Assembly: GCF_014651115.1 (NCBI RefSeq)
Contig: NZ_BMWG01000011.1
Span: forward strand, 145,912-209,911
Direction: 5' to 3'
Source of the DNA: Streptomyces inusitatus
Lineage (GTDB): Bacteria > Actinomycetota > Actinomycetes > Streptomycetales > Streptomycetaceae
Length of the DNA stretch: 64,000 bases
Both the position numbers and the translations under genes were made by a program. Of the stretch, positions 1 to 8,013 are shown one piece after another. The notes beneath the pieces are model-generated. The model saw only the letters and a list, made by a program, of their open reading frames with translations. It made no database searches and was not told where the DNA came from. How positions within the stretch are numbered: the stretch's first letter is position 1; every line of letters starts with the position of its first letter.

Positions 1-428
1 TACTGAACCCCAAGGGGATCAACGCGCTGCGCTTCTTCCCCGGGCTCGGTCAGCGGGTGTGGGGCGCGCGCACCCTGTCCTCGGACAGCTCATGGAAGTA
101 CATCAACGTCCGCAGGCTCTTCCTCTATCTGGAGGAGTCGATCGACGAGGGCACCCAGTGGGTCGTCTTCGAACCCAACGACGAGGCCCTGTGGGCCCTC
201 GTCCGCCAGACGGTCGCGAACTTCCTCACCACGGTGTGGCGCAGCGGCGCACTCGCCGGGACCACCGCCGACGAAGCGTTCTTCGTCGCCTGCGACCGCA
301 CCACGATGACCGAGGACGACCTGGCCAACGGCCGGCTCATCTGCGTCATCGGCGTCGCGCCGGTCTTCCCGGCCGAGTTCGTGATCTTCCGGATCCAGCA
401 GAAGACCCGCGAGACCCAACTCGCCTGA
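1..428 (+). CDS. Contractile tail sheath protein, C-terminal part (eCIS)
   Basis: Left-truncated gene: the frame is open from base 3 and ends in TGA at 426-428, giving about 141 residues. The visible part is the conserved C-terminal sheath domain, with motifs such as NALRFFPG, VWGARTLS, WKYINVRRL and WVVFEPND typical of phage and eCIS sheath proteins. This domain makes the contacts with the inner tube and with neighbouring sheath subunits in the extended particle. The tube gene follows after 20 bases. No start codon is visible; GTG at 57 is internal and is not a likely start. The family assignment is secure; which sheath paralogue it is cannot be judged without the N-terminus. Confidence 0.93.
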   Translation, partial: LNPKGINALRFFPGLGQRVWGARTLSSDSSWKYINVRRLFLYLEESIDEGTQWVVFEPNDEALWALVRQTVANFLTTVWRSGALAGTTADEAFFVACDRTTMTEDDLANGRLICVIGVAPVFPAEFVIFRIQQKTRETQLA

Positions 429-448
429 GCAGCTGAGGAGACGCCACC

Positions 449-904
449 ATGCCGCCCGTTACCAGAGACGATCCCTACGCCTCATACAGCTTCCAGATCA
501 TCGTGACCAACGTCAGCGACGACGGGGTCGCGGTGAGCGGGTCCTTCACCGAGGCCAGCGGTCTGGAACTGGAGATCCCGCCGATCGAGTACCGCAACGG
601 CAGCGAGGACATCACCGTCCGCAAGATCCCCGGACTCAAGAAGTTCACCAACCTCACCTTCAAGCGCGGCATCACCGGCCATGTCGGCTTCTGGAACTGG
701 GTCGTCGAGGCGCTCAACGGCAAGGTCCGGCGGACCTCCGGCTCGATCGTGCTGCTCGACGAGAACCGCCAGGAGGCCATGCGCTGGAACTTCGACCGGG
801 GTTGGCCCACCAAGTACACCGGCCCGACGCTGAGCGCGACCAAGAACGAGATCGCCATGGAGACCCTGGTGCTCGCGGTCGAGAAACTGGAGATCGACGT
901 CTGA
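449..904 (+). CDS. Tail tube protein (gp19/Hcp-like, eCIS inner tube)
   Basis: A 151-residue protein of the T4 gp19-like tail tube family, the size usual for eCIS tube subunits (Afp1/Pvc1 type). Visible family features are the N-terminal YSFQIIV strand, the EASGLELE segment, the ITVRKIPG loop, the LTFKRGI strand, FWNWV, and a C-terminal strand ending in VEKLEIDV. Hexameric rings of this protein would stack into the tube that the sheath drives into the target. A ribosome site (GAGGAGA-like) lies just before ATG 449. It sits between two sheath-type genes and is followed one base later by the next ATG, so translation is probably coupled. Confidence 0.92.
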   Translation: MPPVTRDDPYASYSFQIIVTNVSDDGVAVSGSFTEASGLELEIPPIEYRNGSEDITVRKIPGLKKFTNLTFKRGITGHVGFWNWVVEALNGKVRRTSGSIVLLDENRQEAMRWNFDRGWPTKYTGPTLSATKNEIAMETLVLAVEKLEIDV

Positions 905-905
905 T

Positions 906-2399
906 ATGGCAGGCGAAGCGCTCCCCGGCGTATCCCTGACGTTCGTGCCGAGCGGCTCCGGCGAGGAACCGCTCCGCACCGACGTGGCCGTCTTCCTCGG
1001 TCGGCTCCGCCGCGGCCCGGCGGGCACGCCGGTCCGCGTGGAGAGCTGGAACGACGTCGTGGGCGTCTTCGGGCCGCCGGACGGCTCCGGCGCCACGCCC
1101 CACGCGCTGCGCGGCTTCTTCGAGAACGGCGGGCGCACCGCCTGGGTCCTGCGGGTCACCGGGCCCGCCCGCACCGCGAGCGCGCCCTGGACGGTCGGCC
1201 GGGTGAGCGGCTTTGCCGCCCAGCGGTACCAGGCGGTCGCCACCAGCCCGGGAGCCTGGGCGAACGGCGGGCGCGTCGCCATCCGCCACCGGTCCAGCAC
1301 CGTCGCCGGACCGCCGACGGTGACCGTGCGGGTCCTGGTGCCGGGCGAACCCCCGGAGATCTTCGCCGGGCTCCCGCCGGCCGAGGTCGCCGACCGGCTG
1401 ACCGCGTCCCGGCTGATCCGGCTGATCCCCGACGGCCCCGCCCCGCCGCCGGGCCCGCCGGGCCCGATCTCGCTCTCCTGGGACCTGACGCTCACCGGCG
1501 GCGACGAAGCGCCACCGGGGCGGCGCGAGTACGCCGACGCCGTGGCCGGACAGGCCGAGCTGCCGGAACCGGCCCTGGTGGCGCTGCCGGACCTCGGCAC
1601 GGACCTCACCGGCCCCGACCACGGCGAGCTGGTGCGGGAACTGCTGCGGACCGTGCACCCGCTGCTCGACCGCCTCGTCGTCCTGGACGTACCGCCGCGG
1701 CTGACCGCCGTGGACGCGGCGGTCGCCTGGGCCGGCTCCCTCACCGGGGAGTCGGACACCGAACTGCTGAGCACGGTGGCCGTCCACCACCCGCCGCTGC
1801 GGGTCCCCGACGGGACCCGCACCCGGACCGTTCCGGCGTCCGGACACGTCCTGGGCGTCATCGCCCGCCTCGACGGCGAGCGCGGCGCGCACCACACCCC
1901 GGCCAACGCGGTGATCCTGGAGGCGGTCGACCTGGCGGCCTCGTTCCCCGAGGCCCAGCAGATCCGGCTCTTCGACGCGGGCGTCAACCTCCTGCGGTGC
2001 ACCAGGGGCCGGGGCCTGGTGGTGTGGGGCGGACGCACCCTGTCCGCCGACCCCCGCACCCGCTGGATCGCCCACCGCAGGCTGCTGCACCTGCTGGTGC
2101 GGGCCATCCGCCGGGTGGCCGGCCCCCTGGTCTTCGACGTCAACTCGCCCGAGCTGCGGCTGACCCTGGTACGGGCGGTGACCTCCGTGCTGCTGGCGGC
2201 CTTCCGCTCCGGGGCGCTCGCCGGCTCACGGCCCGAGCAGGCCTTCCGGGTGATCTGCGACGACACCAACAATCCGCCGGAGCAGGACCCGGCACAGGTG
2301 GTCTGCGAGATCGAGGTCGCCCCCGCCGTACCCATGGAATTCATCCGGCTGCGCCTGGTCCTCGGCCAGGACCGAGGACTGGAGGTGATCGAAGCATGA
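906..2399 (+). CDS. Second, divergent tail sheath-like protein (eCIS)
   Basis: A 497-residue sheath-family protein. The N-terminus (PGVSLTFV, TDVAVFLGRL) and the C-terminal domain (WGGRTLS, RWIAHRRLLHLL, FRSGALAGS, EIEVAPAVPMEFI) align by eye with the upstream sheath C-terminus. The WVVFEPND segment of that protein is replaced by PLVFDVNS, so this copy is clearly diverged. eCIS of the Afp/PVC type carry two or three sheath paralogues, one of which usually forms the base of the sheath near the baseplate; this copy may have that job (inference). It is followed by a tube paralogue through an ATGA overlap, mirroring the sheath-tube pair upstream. A proline-rich insertion lies around residues 178-193. 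Confidence 0.88.
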   Translation: MAGEALPGVSLTFVPSGSGEEPLRTDVAVFLGRLRRGPAGTPVRVESWNDVVGVFGPPDGSGATPHALRGFFENGGRTAWVLRVTGPARTASAPWTVGRVSGFAAQRYQAVATSPGAWANGGRVAIRHRSSTVAGPPTVTVRVLVPGEPPEIFAGLPPAEVADRLTASRLIRLIPDGPAPPPGPPGPISLSWDLTLTGGDEAPPGRREYADAVAGQAELPEPALVALPDLGTDLTGPDHGELVRELLRTVHPLLDRLVVLDVPPRLTAVDAAVAWAGSLTGESDTELLSTVAVHHPPLRVPDGTRTRTVPASGHVLGVIARLDGERGAHHTPANAVILEAVDLAASFPEAQQIRLFDAGVNLLRCTRGRGLVVWGGRTLSADPRTRWIAHRRLLHLLVRAIRRVAGPLVFDVNSPELRLTLVRAVTSVLLAAFRSGALAGSRPEQAFRVICDDTNNPPEQDPAQVVCEIEVAPAVPMEFIRLRLVLGQDRGLEVIEA

Positions 2400-2914
2400 C
2401 ACTCGACCCACTGCCCAAGTACCGCTTCCTGGTGACGCTCGACCCCGGAGACGCGTATCTGCCCTCGGCCCAGGCACTCCTGCTGCCGCTGGTCGCCTCC
2501 GGCGCGTTCCAGGAGGTCACCGGCTTGGGCGCACAGCTGGAAGTGACCAGCTACCCGGAGGGCGGCCGCAATGACTCGGTGCACCAGCTGCCGCTGCGCC
2601 ACAGCTGGAACCGGATCGTCCTGAAACGCGGAGTGGTCCGCGACCCCGGGCTCTGGGCCTGGTATCAAGCCGGGCTCGGCGACTCGCTGGGAGCCCGCCG
2701 CGACGGCGCGGTGATCGTCCTCGGCCCCGACGGGATCCCCGGCGCGGCATGGGCGTTCCACGGCGGCCTCGCCGCCAAGTGGAGCGGCCCGGACCTGCAC
2801 GCCGAACAGAACGCCGTCGCCGTCGAGTCGCTGGAACTGGCCCACGAGGGACTGACCAAAGTCCTCCAGGACACTGTCGCGAATCCGCTGTCCCCGCTGA
2901 ACCGAAGGAGGTGA
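2396..2914 (+). CDS. Second tail tube-like protein (Afp5-like, eCIS)
   Basis: A 172-residue tube-family protein starting at ATG 2396, overlapping the previous stop by four bases. It shares the tube layout with the gene at 449: YRFLVTL at the N-terminus, FQEVTGLGAQLE, RIVLKRGVV, LWAWYQAG and a late AVESLELAHEGL strand. It is about 20 residues longer than the main tube protein and carries an extra C-terminal tail. In characterised eCIS the second tube paralogue forms the first ring joining the spike/baseplate to the main tube; that role is inferred here from the position just upstream of the baseplate genes. A longer open frame exists upstream, but ATG 2396 with its overlap is the better start. 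Confidence 0.87.
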   Translation: MTLDPLPKYRFLVTLDPGDAYLPSAQALLLPLVASGAFQEVTGLGAQLEVTSYPEGGRNDSVHQLPLRHSWNRIVLKRGVVRDPGLWAWYQAGLGDSLGARRDGAVIVLGPDGIPGAAWAFHGGLAAKWSGPDLHAEQNAVAVESLELAHEGLTKVLQDTVANPLSPLNRRR

Positions 2915-2919
2915 CCGAC

Positions 2920-3105
2920 GTGCCGAAACTGACCATCCACCACCTCGAAGTCCGCTTCCAGGTCGAGGGCGACGACGGTGCCGTGTTCACCCGTCTGTTC
3001 AACCGGCACATCCAGGCCTGGTCGAGACTGTACGAGGACGCCCGCGCCCGTACCCGCAAGACCGAGGCGGAACGGCGGTTCGGCGACGGGGAGGACCCGT
3101 CGTGA
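2920..3105 (+). CDS. Small DUF5908-type eCIS protein
   Basis: A 61-residue protein read from GTG 2920, preceded at the right distance by a strong AAGGAGG site (2905-2911). An alternative GTG at 2911 lies inside that site. The sequence (PKLTIHHLEVRFQVEG followed by a charged helix) resembles the short DUF5908/Afp6-type protein found between the second tube gene and the LysM gene in many eCIS loci. Its biochemical role is not established; the position suggests a baseplate or tube-adaptor helper. It ends in a GTGA overlap with the LysM gene. Confidence 0.7.
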   Translation: MPKLTIHHLEVRFQVEGDDGAVFTRLFNRHIQAWSRLYEDARARTRKTEAERRFGDGEDPS

Positions 3106-3773
3106 GCATCACACCCGTCTCCTTCGCCGGCCAGGGCGCGGCCCGCGCCCGGCTGGAGATCGTCCGCCCGGTGATCGCCGACGAGCGCAAGCGCCGGATC
3201 CCCCTGCGCTTCAACCCCACCGACTACAAACTGAGCAAGACCAACACCTTCGCCGAGATCACCATCCCCGGCCTGGAGACACCACCGCTCCAGTACGTCC
3301 GGGGCGGCACCGAGACGCTCTCCGTACAGGCCCTCGTCGACACCTCCGACACCCTGGAGAACGTCCGGACCGCCTATGTCGACGCGCTGCGCGACCTGCT
3401 GCGCCCCGACAGCCGTGAACACGCGCCGCCCGTCGTCCGCTTCGTCTGGGACCAGTCGGTCTTCACCGGCGTCGTGGAGAAAATGGATGTGCACTACCAG
3501 CTGTTCCGCCCGGACGGAGTGCCGCTGCGCGCGATGGTGGACCTGGCGCTCAAGGAGTACCGCCCGGCCGCGGTGCAGACGGCGCGGAACCCCTTCTCCT
3601 CGCCCACCGTGGAGAAGAGCTATGTGGTGCGCCGGGGCGACACCCTCAGCAGCATCTCCGCCGCGGTCTACCGAAGGCCCGACGCCTGGCGGGAACTGGC
3701 CCGCGCCAATGGCATCAGCGACCCACGAGACCTGCGGCCGGGCCGGGTGCTGACCGTGCCCCGGCTGCCGTGA
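3102..3773 (+). CDS. LysM-containing baseplate protein (Afp7/gp53-like)
   Basis: A 223-residue protein starting at GTG 3102, which overlaps the preceding stop. Residues 1-160 form a beta-rich tail-assembly domain (IPLRFNPTDYKLSKTNTF, FVWDQSVFTGVVEKMDVHY). Residues about 173-221 form a LysM domain (YVVRRGDTLSSISAAVY, LARANGI, LRPGRVLTVP). In eCIS and T4-like particles the LysM-bearing protein sits at the tube/spike junction; LysM may bind peptidoglycan or simply act as a structural module there. The gene falls between tube and spike genes, as expected for Afp7/Pvc7. Confidence 0.9.
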   Translation: MSITPVSFAGQGAARARLEIVRPVIADERKRRIPLRFNPTDYKLSKTNTFAEITIPGLETPPLQYVRGGTETLSVQALVDTSDTLENVRTAYVDALRDLLRPDSREHAPPVVRFVWDQSVFTGVVEKMDVHYQLFRPDGVPLRAMVDLALKEYRPAAVQTARNPFSSPTVEKSYVVRRGDTLSSISAAVYRRPDAWRELARANGISDPRDLRPGRVLTVPRLP

Positions 3774-3783
3774 GGAGCGCGCC

Positions 3784-4965
3784 ATGAGCACCCCCGCACC
3801 GGAAGTCGCCTCTCCGGACCGGTACGCGCCCGAGTTCGAGGTGCGGATCGAGGGCCTGGAGATGGACCCGTCCACCAAGAACGACATCATCGACATCAAG
3901 GTGAACCGCGACATCGACGAGATGTCCGGCTTCGATCTCACCCTCAACAACTGGGACGACGCCCGGCTGAGGTTCAAGCACAGCGACTCGCCGGACTTCC
4001 GGCTCGGCTGCCGGGTCTCGGTGCGGCTCGGCTACGCGGACAAGCTGCTCACCGTCGCCACCGGGACGATCAGCACCCTCAGCCCCAAATTCTCCGACGG
4101 GTCCTCACCGACCGTCGGCGTCAGCGGAGTGGACGGACTGCTGCGGCTCAAGGACCGCAAACCGGCCGAGAACGAGGTCAAGATCTACCGGAACATGCCC
4201 GACTGGCGGATCGCGGAGGAGATCGCCCGGCGCAACCGGCTGCGGATCGAGGTCACCCGGGAGGGCCCGACCCACGACCGGGTGGTCCAGAAGAACCAGG
4301 ACGACGCGAGCTTCCTGATGGAACGCGCGAAACGGCTGGACTTCGACTGCTACATCCTGCCGGATCCGGCCTCCGGCGAGGACACCCTGTACTTCATCAG
4401 GCCCACCGACGGCCGCGACGGCCGCCCGATCCGGGTCTACCGCCTCGCCTACGCGCCCGGGCTCACCACCGGCCCCAGCGCGCAGCCCGCCGGACTGATC
4501 CCCAACCTGCTCGACTTCACCCCCACCCTGACGGTGTCCAAGCAGGTCAGCAAGCTCACCGTGCGCGGCTGGGACCCCCGGACCAAACAGCCGATCGCCT
4601 TCACCGCCACCGCCGAGAACCTGCCGGCCGGACAGAACAGCGCCGGCGGCCAGAGCGGGCCCCAGGCCGCCGAGAGCACCCTCCAGGGCCGCCAGGAAGT
4701 CCTCGTCGACGCCCCGGTCAGCAGCGACCAGGAGGCCCGCGAACTGGCGATCAGCCTGCTCAGGGAGCGGGCCTACGAATTCATCACCGCCACCGGCCGG
4801 GTGGCCGGCCTCCCCGAGCTGAGACCCGGCGACAACCTGGAGATCTACGGCCTCGGGAGGCGCTTCTCCGGGACGTACTTCGTCAAAAGGGTCGAGCACA
4901 CGCTCAACACCGGCGGCTTCTTCACCCAGTTCACCGGCCGGCGGATCCACCAGGGGGACCAGTGA
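3784..4965 (+). CDS. Spike hub protein, gp27/VgrG N-terminal-like (late control D family)
   Basis: A 393-residue protein resembling the phage late control gene D/gp27 half of VgrG: an N-terminal beta barrel (FEVRIEGLEMD, DEMSGFDLTLNNWD), a middle region with the conserved WRIAEEIARRN and DDASFLMERAKRL segments, and a C-terminal barrel (LRPGDNLEIYGLGRRFSG, YFVKRVEHTL). It would form the trimeric hub that adapts the six-fold tube to the three-fold spike. The OB-fold/spike half is a separate gene directly downstream through a GTGA overlap, so the VgrG-type hub and spike are split here. A glycine/serine-rich linker lies near residues 285-295. Confidence 0.9.
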   Translation: MSTPAPEVASPDRYAPEFEVRIEGLEMDPSTKNDIIDIKVNRDIDEMSGFDLTLNNWDDARLRFKHSDSPDFRLGCRVSVRLGYADKLLTVATGTISTLSPKFSDGSSPTVGVSGVDGLLRLKDRKPAENEVKIYRNMPDWRIAEEIARRNRLRIEVTREGPTHDRVVQKNQDDASFLMERAKRLDFDCYILPDPASGEDTLYFIRPTDGRDGRPIRVYRLAYAPGLTTGPSAQPAGLIPNLLDFTPTLTVSKQVSKLTVRGWDPRTKQPIAFTATAENLPAGQNSAGGQSGPQAAESTLQGRQEVLVDAPVSSDQEARELAISLLRERAYEFITATGRVAGLPELRPGDNLEIYGLGRRFSGTYFVKRVEHTLNTGGFFTQFTGRRIHQGDQ

Positions 4966-5666
4966 CCACCACCAGGAACACCCCGCGCGCCCGCAGCACC
5001 GACAAGCGGTACTACGGCGTCGTCGAAGCCCTCGTCGTGGAGAACGACGGCGACGACGAGGGCCGCGTCAAGCTCACATTCCCCTGGTTCGACCAGACCA
5101 CGGTCACCGACTGGTGCCGGGTCGGCCAGCTCTACGCGGGCAACGGCTACGGCTCGCTCTTCGTCCCGGAGAAGGGCGACGAGGTCCTCGTCGCCTTCGT
5201 CCACGGCGACATGCGGTTCCCCATCGTCCTCGGCGGCCTCTACAACGGCGAGGACAAGCCGCCGACCGCCCGGACCGGCGGCCGAGACCAGAAGATCATC
5301 CGGACCGCGCACGGCCACGAGATCCTGCTCGACGACACCTCCGGCCGGGCCGCCGTGCGCATCACCTCCGCCGCCGGACACACCGTGGAGATGGACGACG
5401 AGGGCAAGGCCGTCCGGATCACCGCCGCCCAGGGCGGCAGCGTGACCGTCTCCGCCCAGGGCGACATCACCCTCAAGGCGGCCAAGGTCACCATCGACTC
5501 CTCCGCCATCGACCTCGGCGGCGGCTCAACCGAACCGCTCGTCCTCGGCAACGCCCTGCTCACCGCGTTCAACACCCACACCCATCCGTCCGCCGCCGGG
5601 CCCACCGGACCGCCCGTGCCGCTGCTCACCCCCGCGGTCCTCGCGAAGAAGGCGAGAACGGCATGA
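4962..5666 (+). CDS. Spike protein, baseplate assembly protein V/gp5-like
   Basis: A 234-residue protein from GTG 4962. Residues about 17-110 form the gp5/VgrG OB-fold (YYGVVEALVVEN, GRVKLTFPWFD, LFVPEKGDEVLVAFVHGD, PIVLGGLYNG). The following region has repetitive beta strands (KAVRITAAQGGSVTVSAQGD, ITLKAAKVTID) like the triple-stranded beta-helix of membrane-puncturing spikes. The C-terminus is histidine-rich (FNTHTHP) before a proline-rich tail; such histidines often coordinate a metal in spike proteins. With the gp27-like gene it makes the complete central spike. Overlaps the gp25 gene by ATGA. Confidence 0.9.
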   Translation: MTTTRNTPRARSTDKRYYGVVEALVVENDGDDEGRVKLTFPWFDQTTVTDWCRVGQLYAGNGYGSLFVPEKGDEVLVAFVHGDMRFPIVLGGLYNGEDKPPTARTGGRDQKIIRTAHGHEILLDDTSGRAAVRITSAAGHTVEMDDEGKAVRITAAQGGSVTVSAQGDITLKAAKVTIDSSAIDLGGGSTEPLVLGNALLTAFNTHTHPSAAGPTGPPVPLLTPAVLAKKARTA

Positions 5667-6067
5667 GCGAGGAGTTCCTCGGCACCGGCTGGCGCTTCCC
5701 GATCCTGCCCGACGAGGCCGGTCGGCTCGGATACGCCGTCGGGGAGGAGAGCATCGAACACTGTCTGAGGGCCCTGCTCCTCACCGGCGTCGGCGAACGC
5801 GTCATGCGCCCCGACTTCGGCACCCGCGCCCAGGAGTCCGTGTTCGCGCCCGGCAGCGTACAGAGCCTCCGCGACCTGGAGAACTCCATCGCCGACGCGG
5901 TCCGCGACCACGAGCCCAGAGTCGAGCTGGACGAGGTCCGCGCCGAGGCCGATCCCGCCGACGAGTCCCGGGTCACCGTCTCGGTCGTCTACCGGATCCG
6001 GCGCAGCAACACCAAGGCCAACCTGGTCTTCCCGTTCTACGCAGGCCTCACCGGGAGCACCCCATGA
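5663..6067 (+). CDS. gp25-like baseplate wedge protein (GPW/gp25 family)
   Basis: A 134-residue protein from ATG 5663, overlapping the stop of the spike gene. It has the gp25 lysozyme-like wedge signature: GWRFPI near the start, SIEHCLRALLLTGVGERVMRP and PDFGTRAQESVF, then a C-terminal beta strand (VSVVYRI). gp25-type proteins nucleate sheath assembly at the baseplate. The length (about 130-140) and the position directly before the J-like genes are both standard for eCIS. A long open frame in another register overlaps the preceding gene but is not coding. Confidence 0.92.
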   Translation: MSEEFLGTGWRFPILPDEAGRLGYAVGEESIEHCLRALLLTGVGERVMRPDFGTRAQESVFAPGSVQSLRDLENSIADAVRDHEPRVELDEVRAEADPADESRVTVSVVYRIRRSNTKANLVFPFYAGLTGSTP

Positions 6068-8013
6068 CCCTGCCCGCGCCGAAGCTGGACGACCTCACCT
6101 GGGACGCGATCATGGCGGAGTCCCGCCGCCGCGTCCCCGCCGAGTCGGACGGCCTCTGGACGCTCCACGCGCCCGCCGACCCCGGCATCACCCTGCTCGA
6201 ACTCTTCGCCCATCTGCTGGAACAGCGGCTCTACTGGCTCGACCAGGTCCCGGACGCCCTCGTGGTCGCCCTGCTGCGGCTGCTCGGCGTCGACCCGCCG
6301 CGCCCCGCCCGCGCCGCCGCCACCGTGCTGCACCTCATCGTGCCGACCGACCCCGGCGCACCCGTCCCCGTCGTCCGCGCCGGGACGCCCCTCTCCAGGG
6401 ACCCGCTGGGACGCGTCGTCTTCACCCTCGACGACGAGGTGGCCGCCTTCCCCCTCGACCCGGACGGCGAGATCACCGCGGTGACCGACCGGGACCGCAC
6501 GGCGGACCTGCGGGCCCGCCGGGGCGTCCCCCTGCTGGCGAGCGACGGCGGCCCCTCCTCGGCCCGCTTCACCCTCCCGCTCACCGGCGAACTCCCCGCT
6601 CCCGGACCGCTCTCCCTGCTCGTCGAGGTGGACGCGCCCGCCGCCGTCACACCCGAGTGGCTGCCCGGCGCGACCGATGGCGTGCCCCCGCCCGCGGAAC
6701 TGAACTGGTCCTGGTTCCGCCCCGGCACCGACCGGGGCGGCGCGTTCGGGAAGGTCGAGGACGGCACCGCCGGACTCCGCAGATCCGGCGTCGTCCGGCT
6801 GCACCCGCCGCCCGGCTGGACCACCCGGGACTCGGGGCTGCTGCTGTCGACCCCGGCGGCCACCTTCACCGCGCCGCCCCGGCTGCTGCGGCTCGCGGTC
6901 AACGCGTGCGCCGCCCGCCACCTCCGGCGGCACACCCTCACCGGGGCCGTCCTCGCACAGCAGATCGAAGCCTGGCTGAAACTGCCCGGCCAGCGCCTCG
7001 TCCTGCCCGAAGCCGCCGACGGCCTGCTCGACGCGGCCCTCTCCCTCGCCGACGAGGAGTGGAGCGCCGCCCCGGACTTCACCTTCGGAGCCTCCGCCGA
7101 CCGGATCTTCGTCGTCGACCGCGCCGAGGGCGCGCTCGTCTTCGGCGACGGACTCACCGGACGCGTCCCCCGGCCCGACGCCCGAAACGCACGGGCCGAC
7201 TACACCACCGGCGGCGGACGGGCCGGAAACGGAGGACTGACGGCGAACTGGCTGCCGGCCGACGACTCCGCGCCCGCCGCCCTCACCGCCACCAGCCTCG
7301 TCCAGGCATCCGGCGGCCAGGACCCGGAGACGGTCCCCGAGGCCCGCCGACGGGCCGCCGCCGCGCTGGGCGAAGTCACCCGCGCGGTCACCGCCGAGGA
7401 CTTCGTCACCCTCGCCCGGACCACCCCCGGCGTCGCCGTCGCCCGCGCGCACCCCGCCGTCGGAGAACACCCCGGCCATCCGTGCGCCACCGTGCCGGGC
7501 GCGGTCACCCTCCACATCGTCCCCTCCGCGCCGAGGGACGACCTCACCCGGGAGGACTTCGTCCCCGACCCGCGACCCGACCCGGGCCTGCTGTGCGCCG
7601 TCGCCGCCCGGCTGGACAGAGCCAGGCTCCTCACCTCCGAGGTCTTCGTCCGCCCGCCCGACTACCGCGATGTCACCCTCCGCGTCGATCTGTCCGGCGA
7701 CCCCGCCGACCGCGCCCGCGCCTCCGCCGCGGCCGCCGACGGACTGCGCCGTTATCTCGACCCGCTGATCGGCGGCGAGGACGGCGAAGGATGGCCGTTC
7801 GGCGAACCGCTGCGCCCCTCCGCCCTGCTGCGGGCCGCGCAACGGGCGCTCGGGGACCTCGCGGACGTCCTGGCCGTCGCGATCGGCCTCGACGGCGACG
7901 AACCCGACGAGAGCTGCCGCGATGTGCGACTCCGCGCCGGCGATCTGCCGGTCCTGCGGGCGGTCCGGACCCGGGTCGTGCCCGCGGCCGAGCCGGGAGA
8001 GGGGCTGACATGA
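6064..8013 (+). CDS. Baseplate J-like wedge protein 1 (Afp11-like)
   Basis: A 649-residue baseplate protein. The N-terminus (WDAIMAESRRRVP, DPGITLLELFAHLLEQRLYWLDQVPDALV) is the typical opening of putative baseplate assembly proteins in eCIS. Mid-protein are IFVVDRAEGALVFGDGLTGRVP and YTTGGGRAGN, and then the gpJ-type VTAEDFVTLARTTPGVAVARA and YLDPLIGGEDGEGWPFG segments. It should form, with its neighbour, the gp6/gp7-like heterodimer of the wedge. Starts at ATG 6064 by ATGA overlap with gp25 and overlaps the next gene likewise. Confidence 0.9.
   Translation: MTLPAPKLDDLTWDAIMAESRRRVPAESDGLWTLHAPADPGITLLELFAHLLEQRLYWLDQVPDALVVALLRLLGVDPPRPARAAATVLHLIVPTDPGAPVPVVRAGTPLSRDPLGRVVFTLDDEVAAFPLDPDGEITAVTDRDRTADLRARRGVPLLASDGGPSSARFTLPLTGELPAPGPLSLLVEVDAPAAVTPEWLPGATDGVPPPAELNWSWFRPGTDRGGAFGKVEDGTAGLRRSGVVRLHPPPGWTTRDSGLLLSTPAATFTAPPRLLRLAVNACAARHLRRHTLTGAVLAQQIEAWLKLPGQRLVLPEAADGLLDAALSLADEEWSAAPDFTFGASADRIFVVDRAEGALVFGDGLTGRVPRPDARNARADYTTGGGRAGNGGLTANWLPADDSAPAALTATSLVQASGGQDPETVPEARRRAAAALGEVTRAVTAEDFVTLARTTPGVAVARAHPAVGEHPGHPCATVPGAVTLHIVPSAPRDDLTREDFVPDPRPDPGLLCAVAARLDRARLLTSEVFVRPPDYRDVTLRVDLSGDPADRARASAAAADGLRRYLDPLIGGEDGEGWPFGEPLRPSALLRAAQRALGDLADVLAVAIGLDGDEPDESCRDVRLRAGDLPVLRAVRTRVVPAAEPGEGLT

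Noticed and set aside
482..2845. Very long open frame on the minus strand across tube and sheath genes
   Set aside because: Arg/Ser/Gly-rich composition and no recognisable domain; a by-product of high GC content opposite real genes with clear families. The same applies to long antisense frames at 6,037-7,842, 7,752-10,169, 12,035-13,222 and 49,064-52,159.
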